64,000 bases of DNA. Origin: JAEVLT01 sp050496765. GTDB taxonomy: Bacteria > Bacillota > Bacilli > Bacillales > Cytobacillaceae. A program made the position numbers and the translations under genes. Where the stretch lies: NCBI RefSeq assembly GCF_050496765.1, contig NZ_JBNWEO010000013.1, positions 372,001-436,000 of the forward strand, read 5' to 3'. The notes beneath the pieces are model-generated. The model did not search any database. It saw nothing but the letters and a program-made list of their open reading frames with translations, and was not told where the DNA came from. Shown here one piece after another: positions 1 to 9,295 of this stretch (its first letter is position 1; every line of letters begins with the position of its first letter).

Positions 1-44
1 TCCTTTTAAGATGGAGTAAGAACAATCATAAGGAAGGGTATAAA

Positions 45-1235
45 ATGGAGTATTTATTTGCAGAGCAAACCCATAATTTAAAGTCATCGGCAGTCAGGGA
101 TATTTTAAATGTCATTCAGCAAGGAAATGTTATTTCTTTTGCAGGTGGCCTTCCGTCGGAGGAAAATTTTCCGCTTGATGCGATCAATGCAGCGTACGAA
201 AAAGTTTTTGCATCCGGAAGATCGTGTTTGCAATACGGGTTAACGGAAGGATTTATCCCGCTTCGAGAAGCCATTCAGGCAAGAATGGCGCAAAAAGGGA
301 TCGAGTCGGATCCTGGCCGCATTCTGCTTACAACCGGCTCGCAACAGACCATTGACTTATTTTCAAGGGTAATGCTCTCGCCGGGAGATGTTGTATTAAC
401 AGAAAACCCCACCTACCTCTCGGCATTGCAAGTGTTCCGCTTCAACGGTGCTGAAATTATTGCCGTAAATGGTGATCAAGACGGAATGGATCCGCTTGAT
501 CTTGAAGAAAAAATAAAAATACATCACCCTAAATTTGTGTATGTTATCCCAACTTTCTCGAATCCGGATGGGAAGGTATGGAGCTTGGAACGTCGCAAAG
601 CCGCTTTGGAATTATGCGATCGCTATAATATTTTAATTCTGGAAGACGATCCATATGGAGATATTAAATTTCAGGAAGACGAAGTTTATCAACCAATTGC
701 TTCGCTGGATAAGCAGCTAACCCATGTCATGTACACGAGTACGTTTTCAAAATCGGTCGCCCCGGCACTAAGAACAGGCTGGGTAACGGGTCCGGCTGAA
801 GTGGTGCGAATGATGGCGCAAGCAAAGCAGATGGCTGATCTGCATTCCAGTTCCATCGATCAGCAGGCACTATACTATTTACTAAGGGACTTTCCGCTTG
901 ACAGGCACATCCAAGTCTTAAGAGAGCAATATCGCAGCCGAATGCTGATCATGCGCGATTCTTTAACGAAATTGGAGCCTGGCATCTTTAATTGGAAAGA
1001 ACCAAAAGGCGGTATGTTCATTTGGGTAGAGGCCGCAGGCAATCTGAATACAGCCACTCTGTTAAACACGGCTGTCGCAAGCGGGGTTGCCTTCGTGCCG
1101 GGTGCGCCATTTTTTGTAGGTGAAAACGAAGGGCTTAACACCTTCCGCTTGAACTTTAGCCACTCGACACCAGAAAAAATCAAACTCGGTATGGATCGGC
1201 TTGTGTCCGTAATGTTGAATCCGGTCACAGCGTAA
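45..1235 (+). CDS. PLP-dependent aminotransferase, class I/II (2-aminoadipate/MocR-like type)
   Basis: 396 aa, a full-length fold-type I aminotransferase. It carries the family landmarks: a GSQQTIDLF cofactor-phosphate segment near residue 98, SNPDG near 172, EDDPYGDI near 200 (the Asp and Tyr that contact the pyridine ring) and STFSKSVAPALRTGW near 232, with Lys236 as the expected Schiff-base lysine. The closest families are the stand-alone LysN/AlaA-like enzymes that act on aromatic amino acids or 2-aminoadipate; the amino donor cannot be read from sequence. The ATG follows an AAGGAAGG ribosome-binding site. It is monocistronic, ends in a strong hairpin, and is divergent in function from the respiratory genes that follow. 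Confidence 0.85.
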   Translation: MEYLFAEQTHNLKSSAVRDILNVIQQGNVISFAGGLPSEENFPLDAINAAYEKVFASGRSCLQYGLTEGFIPLREAIQARMAQKGIESDPGRILLTTGSQQTIDLFSRVMLSPGDVVLTENPTYLSALQVFRFNGAEIIAVNGDQDGMDPLDLEEKIKIHHPKFVYVIPTFSNPDGKVWSLERRKAALELCDRYNILILEDDPYGDIKFQEDEVYQPIASLDKQLTHVMYTSTFSKSVAPALRTGWVTGPAEVVRMMAQAKQMADLHSSSIDQQALYYLLRDFPLDRHIQVLREQYRSRMLIMRDSLTKLEPGIFNWKEPKGGMFIWVEAAGNLNTATLLNTAVASGVAFVPGAPFFVGENEGLNTFRLNFSHSTPEKIKLGMDRLVSVMLNPVTA

Positions 1236-1239
1236 AGCG

Positions 1240-1278
1240 AAAAAAGCAGACTGTGAAAAATTTACAGCCTGCTTTTTT
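1240..1278 (+). terminator. intrinsic terminator after the aminotransferase
   Basis: An AAAAAAGCAG arm pairs with CTGCTTTTTT, with an inner CTGT/ACAG helix, four bases after the stop codon. Symmetric A and T runs mean it could work on both strands, although the minus-strand gene beyond it ends 45 bases away. Confidence 0.85.
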
Positions 1279-1322
1279 CTATTCATACTTGCAAAACATG
1301 GTGTTGATGGATGCTTTATTTG

Positions 1323-2495
1323 TCATCTCCTCAACATCAAATAAATCTGGTTATTGACGGCTCCTAGTGAGGCGACGCCATTTTGGACATTTGACAGCAG
1401 AACGATGAATTTTTTTCCGTTTTTGCTAAAGCTGTTCAGTGCATTCCATCCGGGCAGGACGCCATGGTCGGAATAGCTTCCGGGGTCGCTGTATAAACCC
1501 AGCGCGTAATTGCTTTTAAATGGAGTGAAAAATTGCTTTAAACTGTCCCCTGATAAAAATTTTCCCGAATAGAGGGCTTTGTCAAATAAATAGAGATCAT
1601 AGGGGGTCGTATAAACATCACCGCTGCCAAACAGCTGAGACATATCCGGAAGTGTGGGCGAAATGTATTGTTCGTCCTTCTCCTTGTAGCCTTTGGAAGC
1701 ATAAGGTTGGTCGGCATATGTCTCTCCAAAGCCTGTATGTTTCATACCTGCCGGGTCAAAAATATGCTGTTTTACATACGTATCAAGCGGTTCTCCTGAA
1801 ATTTTTTCAACAATAAACGCAAGAATGGCATAATTGGAGTCGCTGTAATTCCACTGTGTCCCAGGCTGAAATTTCAATGCTCCGCGTGCAATTTTCTTGA
1901 TCAAATCATCATGGGAAATTTTCTGTCCCGTTTCTGCATGCTCGGGAATCCCCGATGTATGGGTTAACAAATGATAGAGCAAAATTTTATCTCCATTCGG
2001 AAAATCGGGAATATATTTTGCGAGCGGATCGTTGATATGTAACTTTCCCTGTGCCTGCAGCTGCATCACAGACGTCGAAATAAACACTTTTGTAATCGAC
2101 CCAATATAAAAAACAGTCGAAGAATTATTTGGCTGTTTGTTTTCCATATTGGCAAATCCATATCCTTTATTGATTAAAATTTTATTATCCATCACCACTA
2201 ACGCAGCACCGTTAAAATGCAAACTTTTCAAGTACTCGTCAATGGCTGGGTCATTCAAAACGTCTTTCACTTCGGGAGACAATGGCTTCTTTAAAGGCGC
2301 CTTTTTTTCTGAAAAATGATGTTCCAATTTACCGGCATTCGTTTTCGTCTTGGTGGTGTCCTGTTGCTTAAGAAAATACATCAATAAAAAAGTCGCTAGA
2401 AATAAGAGCAACAATTGGTAAAATAACCGTTTTCTCGCCCTTTTTTGCCGTGTGCTGTTTACGCGGTTTAGTCGATCTTTGCGTGTCTCCGTCAT
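1323..2495 (-). CDS. Membrane-anchored serine hydrolase, beta-lactamase/PBP4* fold
   Basis: 390 aa from the ATG at 2495, which has a GGGAGAAGG ribosome-binding site; an upstream in-frame TTG would add 10 residues without one. A basic N-terminus and one membrane segment (about 23-42) make it an extracytoplasmic anchored enzyme. The class C-type catalytic motifs are visible: SITK (Ser133/Lys136), YSD in place of the usual YSN (about 217), and DHG in SDHGVLPGW near the C-terminus. The family includes D,D-peptidases, esterases and proteins that act on wall or amino-acid esters; the substrate is unknown. The YSD variant occurs in related hydrolases, so I do not call it inactive. Confidence 0.8.
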   Translation of the reverse strand: MTETRKDRLNRVNSTRQKRARKRLFYQLLLLFLATFLLMYFLKQQDTTKTKTNAGKLEHHFSEKKAPLKKPLSPEVKDVLNDPAIDEYLKSLHFNGAALVVMDNKILINKGYGFANMENKQPNNSSTVFYIGSITKVFISTSVMQLQAQGKLHINDPLAKYIPDFPNGDKILLYHLLTHTSGIPEHAETGQKISHDDLIKKIARGALKFQPGTQWNYSDSNYAILAFIVEKISGEPLDTYVKQHIFDPAGMKHTGFGETYADQPYASKGYKEKDEQYISPTLPDMSQLFGSGDVYTTPYDLYLFDKALYSGKFLSGDSLKQFFTPFKSNYALGLYSDPGSYSDHGVLPGWNALNSFSKNGKKFIVLLSNVQNGVASLGAVNNQIYLMLRR

Positions 2496-2579
2496 ATCCC
2501 TTCTCCCTTCCCCTGCATTATACAATGGAATCTGAAAGGAAGGAAGAAGTTAAAGAATCCAACTTTCACATTTATTGAG

Positions 2580-2616
2580 GCTGCCTGCTCCTCTTAATGG
2601 AAAAGCAGGCAGGCCG
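2580..2616 (-). terminator. GC-rich stem-loop after the NO reductase gene
   Basis: A CTGCCTGC/GCAGGCAG stem lies just past the stop of the NO reductase gene. Read on the minus strand it lacks a long T run; on the plus strand it is followed by TTTTT. It may be a weak terminator or a processing/stability hairpin ahead of the hydrolase gene. Confidence 0.45.
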
Positions 2617-2619
2617 TTT

Positions 2620-4899
2620 TTAAACTTTTTTGCTATTGTCTTTATCATATTCAAGCCGGTCATTTGTTAAAGACCAGCCTGTTTTGAGACCAAGGATAAA
2701 CCATGCAAGGGCGAGCGCTCCAAGGGCAAAAATCGTATCGCCAATGATCCTAAGCCAAACAAATAAGTGGACAATCGGCCGCGCCATAAACTCTGCTGAA
2801 CGGGCATACCACATGCCATGCTGCACACTTGCCCATGTTTGCATCAAGCCGATTGGCAGAAGACTAATCAATACCATTAAAATCAGGCCAATATTAATAG
2901 CCCAGAAGGCAAATGTCAGCGCACCGGTTTTCCATCCTCTTTTTACCGTCAAACCGCGTAAACAAAAGAGCATTAGACCGATGCCAAGCATACCATAAAC
3001 GCCAAACAATGCTGTGTGTCCGTGGACAGGCGTCGTATTAAGCCCCTGCATATAATACAAGGCGATTGGCGGATTGATAAAAAAGCCAAATAACCCGGCA
3101 CCGACTAGATTCCAAAAAGCAACACCAATAAAGAAATAGATTGGCCACTTGTAAGCAGCCACCCATTGACGGGCGCGGCTTCGTGTTACGTTTTCATATG
3201 CTTCAAAACCAATTAATACAAGTGGAACGACTTCTAGTGCGCTAAAGGCTGCACCATATGCGATCACCCCTGTAGGTGTTCCGCTAAAGTACAGGTGATG
3301 GAACGTCCCGATAATCCCGCCGAACAGGAAGATAATGGTGGAGAATAGCACCGAGGTGGTAGCAGTCCTAAGCCCCAGCAACCCCATTCTTGTAAAAAGA
3401 AAGGCCATGACGACTGTTGCAAACACTTCAAAGAATCCTTCTACCCAGAGGTGGACAACCCACCAGCGCCAATATTCCGCAATGGCCAAATTACTGTGCT
3501 GCCCCCACAGCAATGCCGGAATATAAAAAACAGGTATGGCTGTAGATGCGATTATAAACAATGCAAGCAAATGCCGGCTTTCTTTTAAATTTTTAAAAGC
3601 AGGCCAAATGGCACGAACCATTAAAAACAGCCATAAAAACAAACCAATTGTTAAAAAGAGCTGCCAAAAACGTCCGGTATCTGTGTATTCATATCCCTGA
3701 TGCCCAAACCAAAAGTTTGCAACATTACCAAGCTTTTGCTGGACGGCAAACCACTGTCCGACCATTGCTCCCACTACAATGATCAATAAACAGACAAATA
3801 GGAAATTGACGCCGAAGCGCTGAAACTTCGGTTCGTAACCTGAAACGGCAGGTGCCATGAACAGGCCTGTTGCCAGCCAGGCGGTAGCAATCCATAAAAT
3901 GCCTAACTGCGTATGCCATGACCTTGTTAACGAATACGGAATCCATTTATCTAGCGGAATTCCATAAAATCCGCTCCCTTCAACTTGATAATGCCCCGTT
4001 ATAGCTCCGAGTAAAACTTGCACAAGCCAGAGGGCAGCAACGACCCAAAAGTATTTTTGGGTAGCCTTCATCGATGGCGTAGGATCAAGCGCAAGTAATG
4101 GATCCTTATCTGGAAATGATTCCTCCGCTTCATGATGTTTTTGAGCAGCGTAATACCATGCCAAGCCGCCTATTCCAGCCAACAGCAGGACAAAACTGAC
4201 CACAGACCAAACAACCATTTCACCTGTTGGCCGGTTGCCAATTAAATCTTCATTCGGCCAGTTGTTTGTATAGGTCACCTGATCGCCGGGGCGATTTGTT
4301 TCGGTTGCCCACGTTGCCCACCAAAGAAAACTAATAAACGAGCGAAGGCGGTCAGGATCTTTGATCACGTTTTTCGGCATGGCGTAATCGTTGCGTAATT
4401 TGTCAAACTTAGGATCATCTGTAAATAAAGAAGCATAATGCCTGCTAACATTCGCAATCGCGCTTGCCCTTAACGGGGAAAGCGTAATTTTTCCTGTTTC
4501 TTTATCGTAAGTATTTTTTCGAATTTCTTTTTTCAGCCTGGCACGAAGAGCAGCCTGGTTTTCATCATTTACTGCAGAGTAGTTTTGACCAAATTCCTGC
4601 TTGGCCCAGCTGTCTAACATCCACATGGATTCGCGGTGGAGCCAGTCAGCTGTCCAGTCTGGCGCGACATAAGCACCATGCCCCCACACACTTCCCAATT
4701 CTTGCCCGCCAATTGATTGCCAGACATTTTGTCCCTGCTGAATATCTTGTTTTGTATAGATAACCGTCCCATCAGAGGAAACAACTTGATACGGGATAGG
4801 AGGTTCAGTATAAAGAAGACGTCCGCCATAATAGCCAAGCACGGCGAATGATGCAATAAAGACAATTGCCAAACTAATCCATAATCTTTTGTAATGCAC
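2620..4899 (-). CDS. norB: Quinol-dependent nitric oxide reductase (qNor), single subunit
   Basis: 759 aa, the length expected of qNor, which fuses a cytochrome-c-fold N-terminal domain without haem to the NorB catalytic subunit. It reduces 2 NO to N2O with electrons from the quinol pool at the membrane. The first 30 residues form a membrane helix, residues 31-220 form the external domain, and about 13 helices follow. Expected ligands are visible: His329 (SRSWHTQLG), His483 with Glu487/Glu491 (VHLWVEGFFEV), His534-His535 (GTFHHLYFSG) and His626/His628 (PVHGHTALFGVYG). It starts at GTG, eight bases after GGAGG. The gene is alone, next to fnr and narGHJI. No nitrite reductase is seen here, so detoxification of NO formed during nitrate respiration is a likely role. 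Confidence 0.95.
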   Translation of the reverse strand: MHYKRLWISLAIVFIASFAVLGYYGGRLLYTEPPIPYQVVSSDGTVIYTKQDIQQGQNVWQSIGGQELGSVWGHGAYVAPDWTADWLHRESMWMLDSWAKQEFGQNYSAVNDENQAALRARLKKEIRKNTYDKETGKITLSPLRASAIANVSRHYASLFTDDPKFDKLRNDYAMPKNVIKDPDRLRSFISFLWWATWATETNRPGDQVTYTNNWPNEDLIGNRPTGEMVVWSVVSFVLLLAGIGGLAWYYAAQKHHEAEESFPDKDPLLALDPTPSMKATQKYFWVVAALWLVQVLLGAITGHYQVEGSGFYGIPLDKWIPYSLTRSWHTQLGILWIATAWLATGLFMAPAVSGYEPKFQRFGVNFLFVCLLIIVVGAMVGQWFAVQQKLGNVANFWFGHQGYEYTDTGRFWQLFLTIGLFLWLFLMVRAIWPAFKNLKESRHLLALFIIASTAIPVFYIPALLWGQHSNLAIAEYWRWWVVHLWVEGFFEVFATVVMAFLFTRMGLLGLRTATTSVLFSTIIFLFGGIIGTFHHLYFSGTPTGVIAYGAAFSALEVVPLVLIGFEAYENVTRSRARQWVAAYKWPIYFFIGVAFWNLVGAGLFGFFINPPIALYYMQGLNTTPVHGHTALFGVYGMLGIGLMLFCLRGLTVKRGWKTGALTFAFWAINIGLILMVLISLLPIGLMQTWASVQHGMWYARSAEFMARPIVHLFVWLRIIGDTIFALGALALAWFILGLKTGWSLTNDRLEYDKDNSKKV

Positions 4900-4927
4900 G
4901 AAACTTTCCTCCGTTCAATATGGTTTC

Positions 4928-4956
4928 GAATTCCTGTTTACCTTTTCAGGGAATCC
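4928..4956 (-). promoter_or_regulatory. leader hairpin upstream of the NO reductase gene
   Basis: An imperfect inverted repeat of GGATTCCCTG with CAGGAATTC around a 10-base loop, about 30 bases before the GTG start. It would fold in the mRNA leader; its function is not known. Confidence 0.35.
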
Positions 4957-5183
4957 TAACCATATATTTTCCTTGATTTGGAATAAAATACATTTAAAAG
5001 TAAAATAATCGAACCAAAAAAGCAATCGTTTTGAAGCTTTGATAATTTTTCTAGTAAACATCCTATTTACTATGCTCGGCTTAAAAATAGGTATAAAATA
5101 AATATGTAGATATTATCTTTTTCATAAAGGTAATCGGCATCACGGAATTTGGAATTCATGAAAAATGAAGGAGGGGCTCTAAC

Positions 5184-5630
5184 ATGTCATTACGGTTCAA
5201 TTACCGTTCAGAAAATCCGGAAAGCTACGAAACACTCATTAAATTGGAAGGGTTTATAAACAAAAGCGGGCTTGACAAAAAAATCTATGAACTGATTAAA
5301 ATTCGTGCTTCACAAATAAACGGCTGTGCTTTTTGCGTTGATATGCACACCACCGATTTGCTGAAAATGGGAGAAACAAGCCAACGTGTGAATTTAATAA
5401 GTGTTTGGCGTGAAGCAAATGATATTTTTACAGAAAAGGAAAAGGCTGTTCTGGAATTAACCGAGACTGTTACCTTGATTGCAAAAAACGGTGTACCTCA
5501 AGAGTTATACGAGAAAGTTCGTACATTCTTTTCAGAAAAAGAATATGTTGATTTAATTATGGCCATTAATACGATCAATTGCTGGAACAGAATAGCCATC
5601 TCAACAGGAATGTATCCAGGCTGCTTTTAA
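5184..5630 (+). CDS. AhpD-like / carboxymuconolactone decarboxylase family protein
   Basis: 148 aa, an all-helical AhpD-fold protein. It has the active-site CxxC of the alkylhydroperoxidase AhpD family in CAFCVDMHT (Cys48, Cys51, His55), within the conserved KIRASQINGCAFC block. Members act as thiol-dependent peroxidases or unknown thiol oxidoreductases. It starts at an ATG behind a strong GAAGGAGGGG ribosome-binding site. It is transcribed divergently from the NO reductase gene across a 284-base AT-rich intergenic region, which suggests (inference) that both respond to nitrosative or oxidative stress. It ends at a bidirectional terminator. Confidence 0.85.
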   Translation: MSLRFNYRSENPESYETLIKLEGFINKSGLDKKIYELIKIRASQINGCAFCVDMHTTDLLKMGETSQRVNLISVWREANDIFTEKEKAVLELTETVTLIAKNGVPQELYEKVRTFFSEKEYVDLIMAINTINCWNRIAISTGMYPGCF

Positions 5631-5675
5631 TCATTCCTATAAGTTGCCTTCGTTGTCAAAAGCGAGCGAACAGCA

Positions 5676-5714
5676 AAACTGAATCCTCAGCAATGTGCTG
5701 AGGATTCAGTTTTG
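5676..5714. terminator. bidirectional terminator between the AhpD-like gene and fnr
   Basis: A long perfect stem (AAAACTGAATCCTCAGCA with its complement, loop ATG) with A and T flanks on both sides, between two convergent genes. Confidence 0.9.
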
Positions 5715-5731
5715 AAAAACTTGTTACATTG

Positions 5732-6433
5732 TCATTTGATATTACAAAACTCAACAGGGCAGTTTTCGCAGTGAATCTCGTTTTTCAAATACTGTACATG
5801 ATGGACGGTAATCATTTTTCGTTTAACTGAAATAATCCCCAGATCTCTTAAATCCGTCAGCATTCTCGAAACCGTTTCTCTCGCTATCCCACATAAATTC
5901 GCTAATTCCTGGCTTGATAGTTGAAGATGAATAAAAATTCCGTCTTCTTGTAAAATTCCATAGCTATTGCACAAACGGATCAGGGTGGAATAAAGAGCCC
6001 CCTTTTTCCCAAGAAGCACAAGATCGCGAAATTTCGTAATCGTTCTGCGAAAATGATCGTTCATCCATTTTAAATATTCCATCGCCAGTTTGCTATTTTG
6101 AAAAAGTTCCTGTTCAAGCGTTTCAATATCAATTGCAGCAACTTCCGTATTTTCAAGCACTTTTGCATTGAAAAAATAGGTTGGATTTTCCGTAAATAAC
6201 GTTAACTCGCCAACCATATCATTTGTTTGACAAAGACGCAATCCGAGTTCTTTTCCATCCGAATTCACTTTCGAAATCATAATCTTTCCATTTCGAATAA
6301 TATACATTTCTTTCGCGGGTTGCCCTTCAGAAAATAAGAAGGTTCCTTTTTCTGCGAAAATAGTCCGCCCAGAAGACTTCAGCAGCTCATTTAATTGAAA
6401 AGAAACGGTTTCAGAGTATTTTTGAACAATCAT
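5732..6433 (-). CDS. fnr: Fnr, anaerobic Crp/Fnr-family regulator of Bacillus type
   Basis: 233 aa from the ATG at 6433, which lies nine bases after AGGGAG; an in-frame ATG at 6475 has no ribosome-binding site. The N-terminal part is a cyclic-nucleotide-binding-like beta roll and the C-terminal part is a winged helix with the recognition segment IARETVSRMLTDL. Iron-sulfur ligands sit at the extreme C-terminus as C-x2-C-x4-C (CENCPVEFC, Cys222, 225, 230), as in B. subtilis Fnr and unlike the N-terminal cysteines of E. coli FNR. It should activate promoters with TGTGA-N6-TCACA when oxygen is absent. Such sites occur upstream of narK and nreB in this window. Confidence 0.95.
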   Translation of the reverse strand: MIVQKYSETVSFQLNELLKSSGRTIFAEKGTFLFSEGQPAKEMYIIRNGKIMISKVNSDGKELGLRLCQTNDMVGELTLFTENPTYFFNAKVLENTEVAAIDIETLEQELFQNSKLAMEYLKWMNDHFRRTITKFRDLVLLGKKGALYSTLIRLCNSYGILQEDGIFIHLQLSSQELANLCGIARETVSRMLTDLRDLGIISVKRKMITVHHVQYLKNEIHCENCPVEFCNIK

Positions 6434-6504
6434 TTTGTCCAACTCCCTATCCATAAGGTCAAACATCCAACCCATAATGAGTTGCCCATTTAGGGAGTTC
6501 GAAA

Positions 6505-6557
6505 AAAATCACAGAGGACTAGATTTAAATTGGCATCCTGTTACCTCTCTAGTCCTC
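6505..6557 (-). terminator. terminator of the narGHJI operon
   Basis: On the minus strand GAGGACTAGA pairs with TCTAGTCCTC across a 25-base loop and is followed by TGTGATTTTTTT. It separates narI from fnr. Confidence 0.85.
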
Positions 6558-6565
6558 ATAGCTGA

Positions 6566-7243
6566 TTAAAACTCCCTGTTTCTCCGATAAAGAATGTAAC
6601 TCCGTTTAAAATAACTAAGCGGGGCGCTCCACACATGAACTAAACGTGTAAATGGCCAAATCCCGATTAGAAGAAAGGACAGCAATAGATGGAGCTGAAA
6701 ACCAAATGGTACCTCTTTCATTTGCTCAGGATTAGGCGTAAAGGTAAGCAATCCTCTCACCCATGGACTGATTGTCTCCCGATAATCAAACGTCGGATAT
6801 ACCTGATTGCGAATTAACGTATTGTAAAGTCCGACAATGATAATCAAAAAAATAAGCCAGATTGTAACCATGTCGCTAACATCACTTGTCAGCCGAATCC
6901 GCGCATTTGTATGACGGCGGCTCAATAAAATAATGATCCCCACGAGCGTCAACAGACCCGCAAATCCCCCTCCGTAAACCGCTCCGACGTGATAGACTGT
7001 TTCAGTTATCCCCGCATTTTCCAGAAATGCTTTTGGGATCAGCAATCCTGCCACATGCCCTAAGAAAACAAGCAAGATCCCGATATGAAACAGCATGCTG
7101 CCCCATTTTAACTGATTTTTTTCAAAAAACTCACTTGATTTTGCTGTCCATTTTAATTGATTTACAGAGTAGGAATAAATATGTCCGCCGATAAAAATCG
7201 TGATCATTAAATAAGGGAAAATAACCCATAGAAATTGATTCAT
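6566..7243 (-). CDS. narI: Respiratory nitrate reductase gamma subunit (cytochrome b)
   Basis: 225 aa from the ATG at 7243, placed six bases after an AAGGTGA ribosome-binding site that overlaps the end of narJ. Five hydrophobic helices are visible with paired histidines in the first two and last two (GGHIYSY, HIGILLVFLGHVAG, HLLLSFLL, RLVHVWSAPL), as expected for two b haems. It anchors NarGH to the inner face of the membrane and passes quinol electrons to NarH. It is the last gene of the translationally coupled narGHJI operon. Confidence 0.95.
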   Translation of the reverse strand: MNQFLWVIFPYLMITIFIGGHIYSYSVNQLKWTAKSSEFFEKNQLKWGSMLFHIGILLVFLGHVAGLLIPKAFLENAGITETVYHVGAVYGGGFAGLLTLVGIIILLSRRHTNARIRLTSDVSDMVTIWLIFLIIIVGLYNTLIRNQVYPTFDYRETISPWVRGLLTFTPNPEQMKEVPFGFQLHLLLSFLLIGIWPFTRLVHVWSAPLSYFKRSYILYRRNREF

Positions 7244-7245
7244 TT

Positions 7246-7824
7246 TCAATCACCTTCCCTTAATAAAATGATTTTTTCGATAGCATCCATGCCCGATAAA
7301 CACGCCGAGGCCAAATAGCCATAAGGGCTTTTCCTTTGTTCCAATTCATCCTTCAGCTCCTGGATCGAGTCTCTGAAACTATCAAGCAAGTTTGCCCCGG
7401 TTTTTAGCGGGGCAGCCGAAACAAACTCTAGCACAAGCGGGAAAAAATCAGGCAGCTCTTCATCTGTCATTAAAAACCCATTTTCTCTGTATAATTCTTT
7501 TAACTCAACAAGAATCTGCCCCCGTTCCCGCCGTTCACCTGCTTTTAAATAGGTGAGGTTGAGCGGGCACTTTGGATTAAAGTCAAACAAATTAACATAC
7601 TGTTCGGTTAGATCATCCAGTGAGATTTCACCAATTTCACCTAAGAAGGAAAGCAATGGTTCCTTTATATTAGAATCTGTGAATTGATTGGCTTCATCTA
7701 CTAATTCTCTCCATTGCAGCCAGCATTTTTCAGGGTATTGCAGCAAATAGGAAATCATACGGAAAGAATTTCGCACCTCAATTTCATTGTTTGAGAAAAT
7801 GAAATTGTCCGTTCGTTCCATCAT
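7246..7824 (-). CDS. narJ: Nitrate reductase molybdenum cofactor assembly chaperone
   Basis: About 192 aa from the ATG at 7824, which has GAGG nine bases upstream; an in-frame GTG at 7830 is possible. It is a helical TorD/NarJ-family chaperone that binds the NarG N-terminus and controls cofactor insertion; it is not part of the final enzyme. Typical family blocks are the YLLQYPE segment near the N-terminus and FLGEIGEISLDDLTEQYVNLFD followed by CPLNLTYLKAGERRERG, broken here for length. It overlaps the 3' end of narH and the 5' end of narI, so translation is coupled. Confidence 0.92.
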   Translation of the reverse strand: MMERTDNFIFSNNEIEVRNSFRMISYLLQYPEKCWLQWRELVDEANQFTDSNIKEPLLSFLGEIGEISLDDLTEQYVNLFDFNPKCPLNLTYLKAGERRERGQILVELKELYRENGFLMTDEELPDFFPLVLEFVSAAPLKTGANLLDSFRDSIQELKDELEQRKSPYGYLASACLSGMDAIEKIILLREGD

Positions 7825-9295
7825 AACCACCTACCTCGCATGTATTACAATCGAATTCATAACCTGTTGAGCCTTGTTCCTGATAAAGATTTGCAAAATT
7901 TTCTTTATGTGCCGTAGGTATAACAAAGCGATCTTCGTATTTTGCAATTGCCAGCAAGCGGTACATTTCCTCAATGAGATGAGCATTCATGCCAACTTTT
8001 TCAAGCAGGACACTGCTCGGGGTCTCACCCAGTTTTTTTGCTCTCATATAATGGCGCATGACGACCATCTTTTGAAGAACGTCCTTTATTACGTCTGAAT
8101 CGCCGGCACTTAGCATGCTTGCCAAATAATCGATCGGGATTCTCATTTGGCTGATTGCTGGAAACATTGATTCAAGGGATCCGTTTAGATCCTTACCTTC
8201 AAACAATTGAGTAAACGGGCTTAACGGCGGTACATACCAAACCATTGGTAAGGTTCGGTATTCCGGATGAAGTGGCAAGGCAATCTGATATTGAATGGCC
8301 AGTTTGTAAATGGGCGATTTCCGGGCAGCATCGAGCCAATCCTCCGAAATGCCATCTCTTTTTGCTTGCTCAGCCACTTTTGGATCATTTGGATCAAGAA
8401 ATAGGCTTAATTGTTGTTGATACAGCTCCTGTTCACTTGAAACGGAAGCAACTTCTTTCACCCGATCGGCATCATAAAGCAGAACGCCGATATAGCGCAG
8501 CCGACCAGTACATGTTTCTGCACAAACAGTTGGCAGACCGGCTTCGATTCGCGGAAAACAAAAAGTGCATTTTTCCGCTTTTTGCGTTTCCCAATTAAAA
8601 TAAACTTTCTTATATGGACATCCCGTCATACAGTACCGCCAGCCGCGGCATTGTTCTTGATCGACTAACACAATTCCATCCTCATCCCGTTTATAAATAG
8701 CGCCGGACGGGCAAGAGGCAACACAGCTTGGGTTTAAACAATGTTCACACATTCTTGGCATATACATCATAAATGCTTGCTCAAACTCAAATTTTATTGA
8801 TTCTTCCAGTTTTTGTACATTTGGATCTTTTGGTCCGGTCACATGTGCACCTGCCAGATCATCTTCCCAGTTTGGCCCCCATTCAAGTTCCATCGTTTCA
8901 CCAGTCACAAGCGATTTTGGGCGGGCAACCGGCTGGTGTTTTGATTCCGGACTACTCGTTAATTTTTCGTAATTGTATGTCCACGGTTCATAATATTCAT
9001 CCATTGTTGGCAGATCTGGATTGTAGAAAATTTTCCCTAAAGCAAGTTTGTTTACTTTACTTCCTGACTTTAATTCCAGCTCATTGTTTTTGAGCATCCA
9101 GCCGCCCTTATATTTCTCCTGATCCTCCCATTGAATCGGGTAACCGACACCTGGTTTTGTTTCTACATTATTGAACCAGATATATTCGGCACCCGGACGA
9201 TTTGTCCATGTATTTTTACACGTCACACTGCATGTATGACAACCGATGCATTTATCCAGATTCATTACCATTGCGATTTGCGCTTTAATCTTCAA
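7784..9295 (-). CDS. narH: Respiratory nitrate reductase beta subunit (iron-sulfur)
   Basis: 503 aa. Four cysteine groups for iron-sulfur clusters are visible: CIGCHTCSVTC (Cys16-26), CEHCLNPSCVASCP (about 183-196), CRGWRYCMTGCP (about 216), where a Trp replaces the second Cys as in the [3Fe-4S] site of NarH, and CTFCFPRIEAG with CAETC further on. The subunit relays electrons from NarI to NarG in the cytoplasm. The TTG start lies seven bases after GAAGGAGGTG inside the end of narG, and the 3' end overlaps narJ. Confidence 0.97.
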   Translation of the reverse strand: MKIKAQIAMVMNLDKCIGCHTCSVTCKNTWTNRPGAEYIWFNNVETKPGVGYPIQWEDQEKYKGGWMLKNNELELKSGSKVNKLALGKIFYNPDLPTMDEYYEPWTYNYEKLTSSPESKHQPVARPKSLVTGETMELEWGPNWEDDLAGAHVTGPKDPNVQKLEESIKFEFEQAFMMYMPRMCEHCLNPSCVASCPSGAIYKRDEDGIVLVDQEQCRGWRYCMTGCPYKKVYFNWETQKAEKCTFCFPRIEAGLPTVCAETCTGRLRYIGVLLYDADRVKEVASVSSEQELYQQQLSLFLDPNDPKVAEQAKRDGISEDWLDAARKSPIYKLAIQYQIALPLHPEYRTLPMVWYVPPLSPFTQLFEGKDLNGSLESMFPAISQMRIPIDYLASMLSAGDSDVIKDVLQKMVVMRHYMRAKKLGETPSSVLLEKVGMNAHLIEEMYRLLAIAKYEDRFVIPTAHKENFANLYQEQGSTGYEFDCNTCEVGGYDGTNGQFHFLKQ

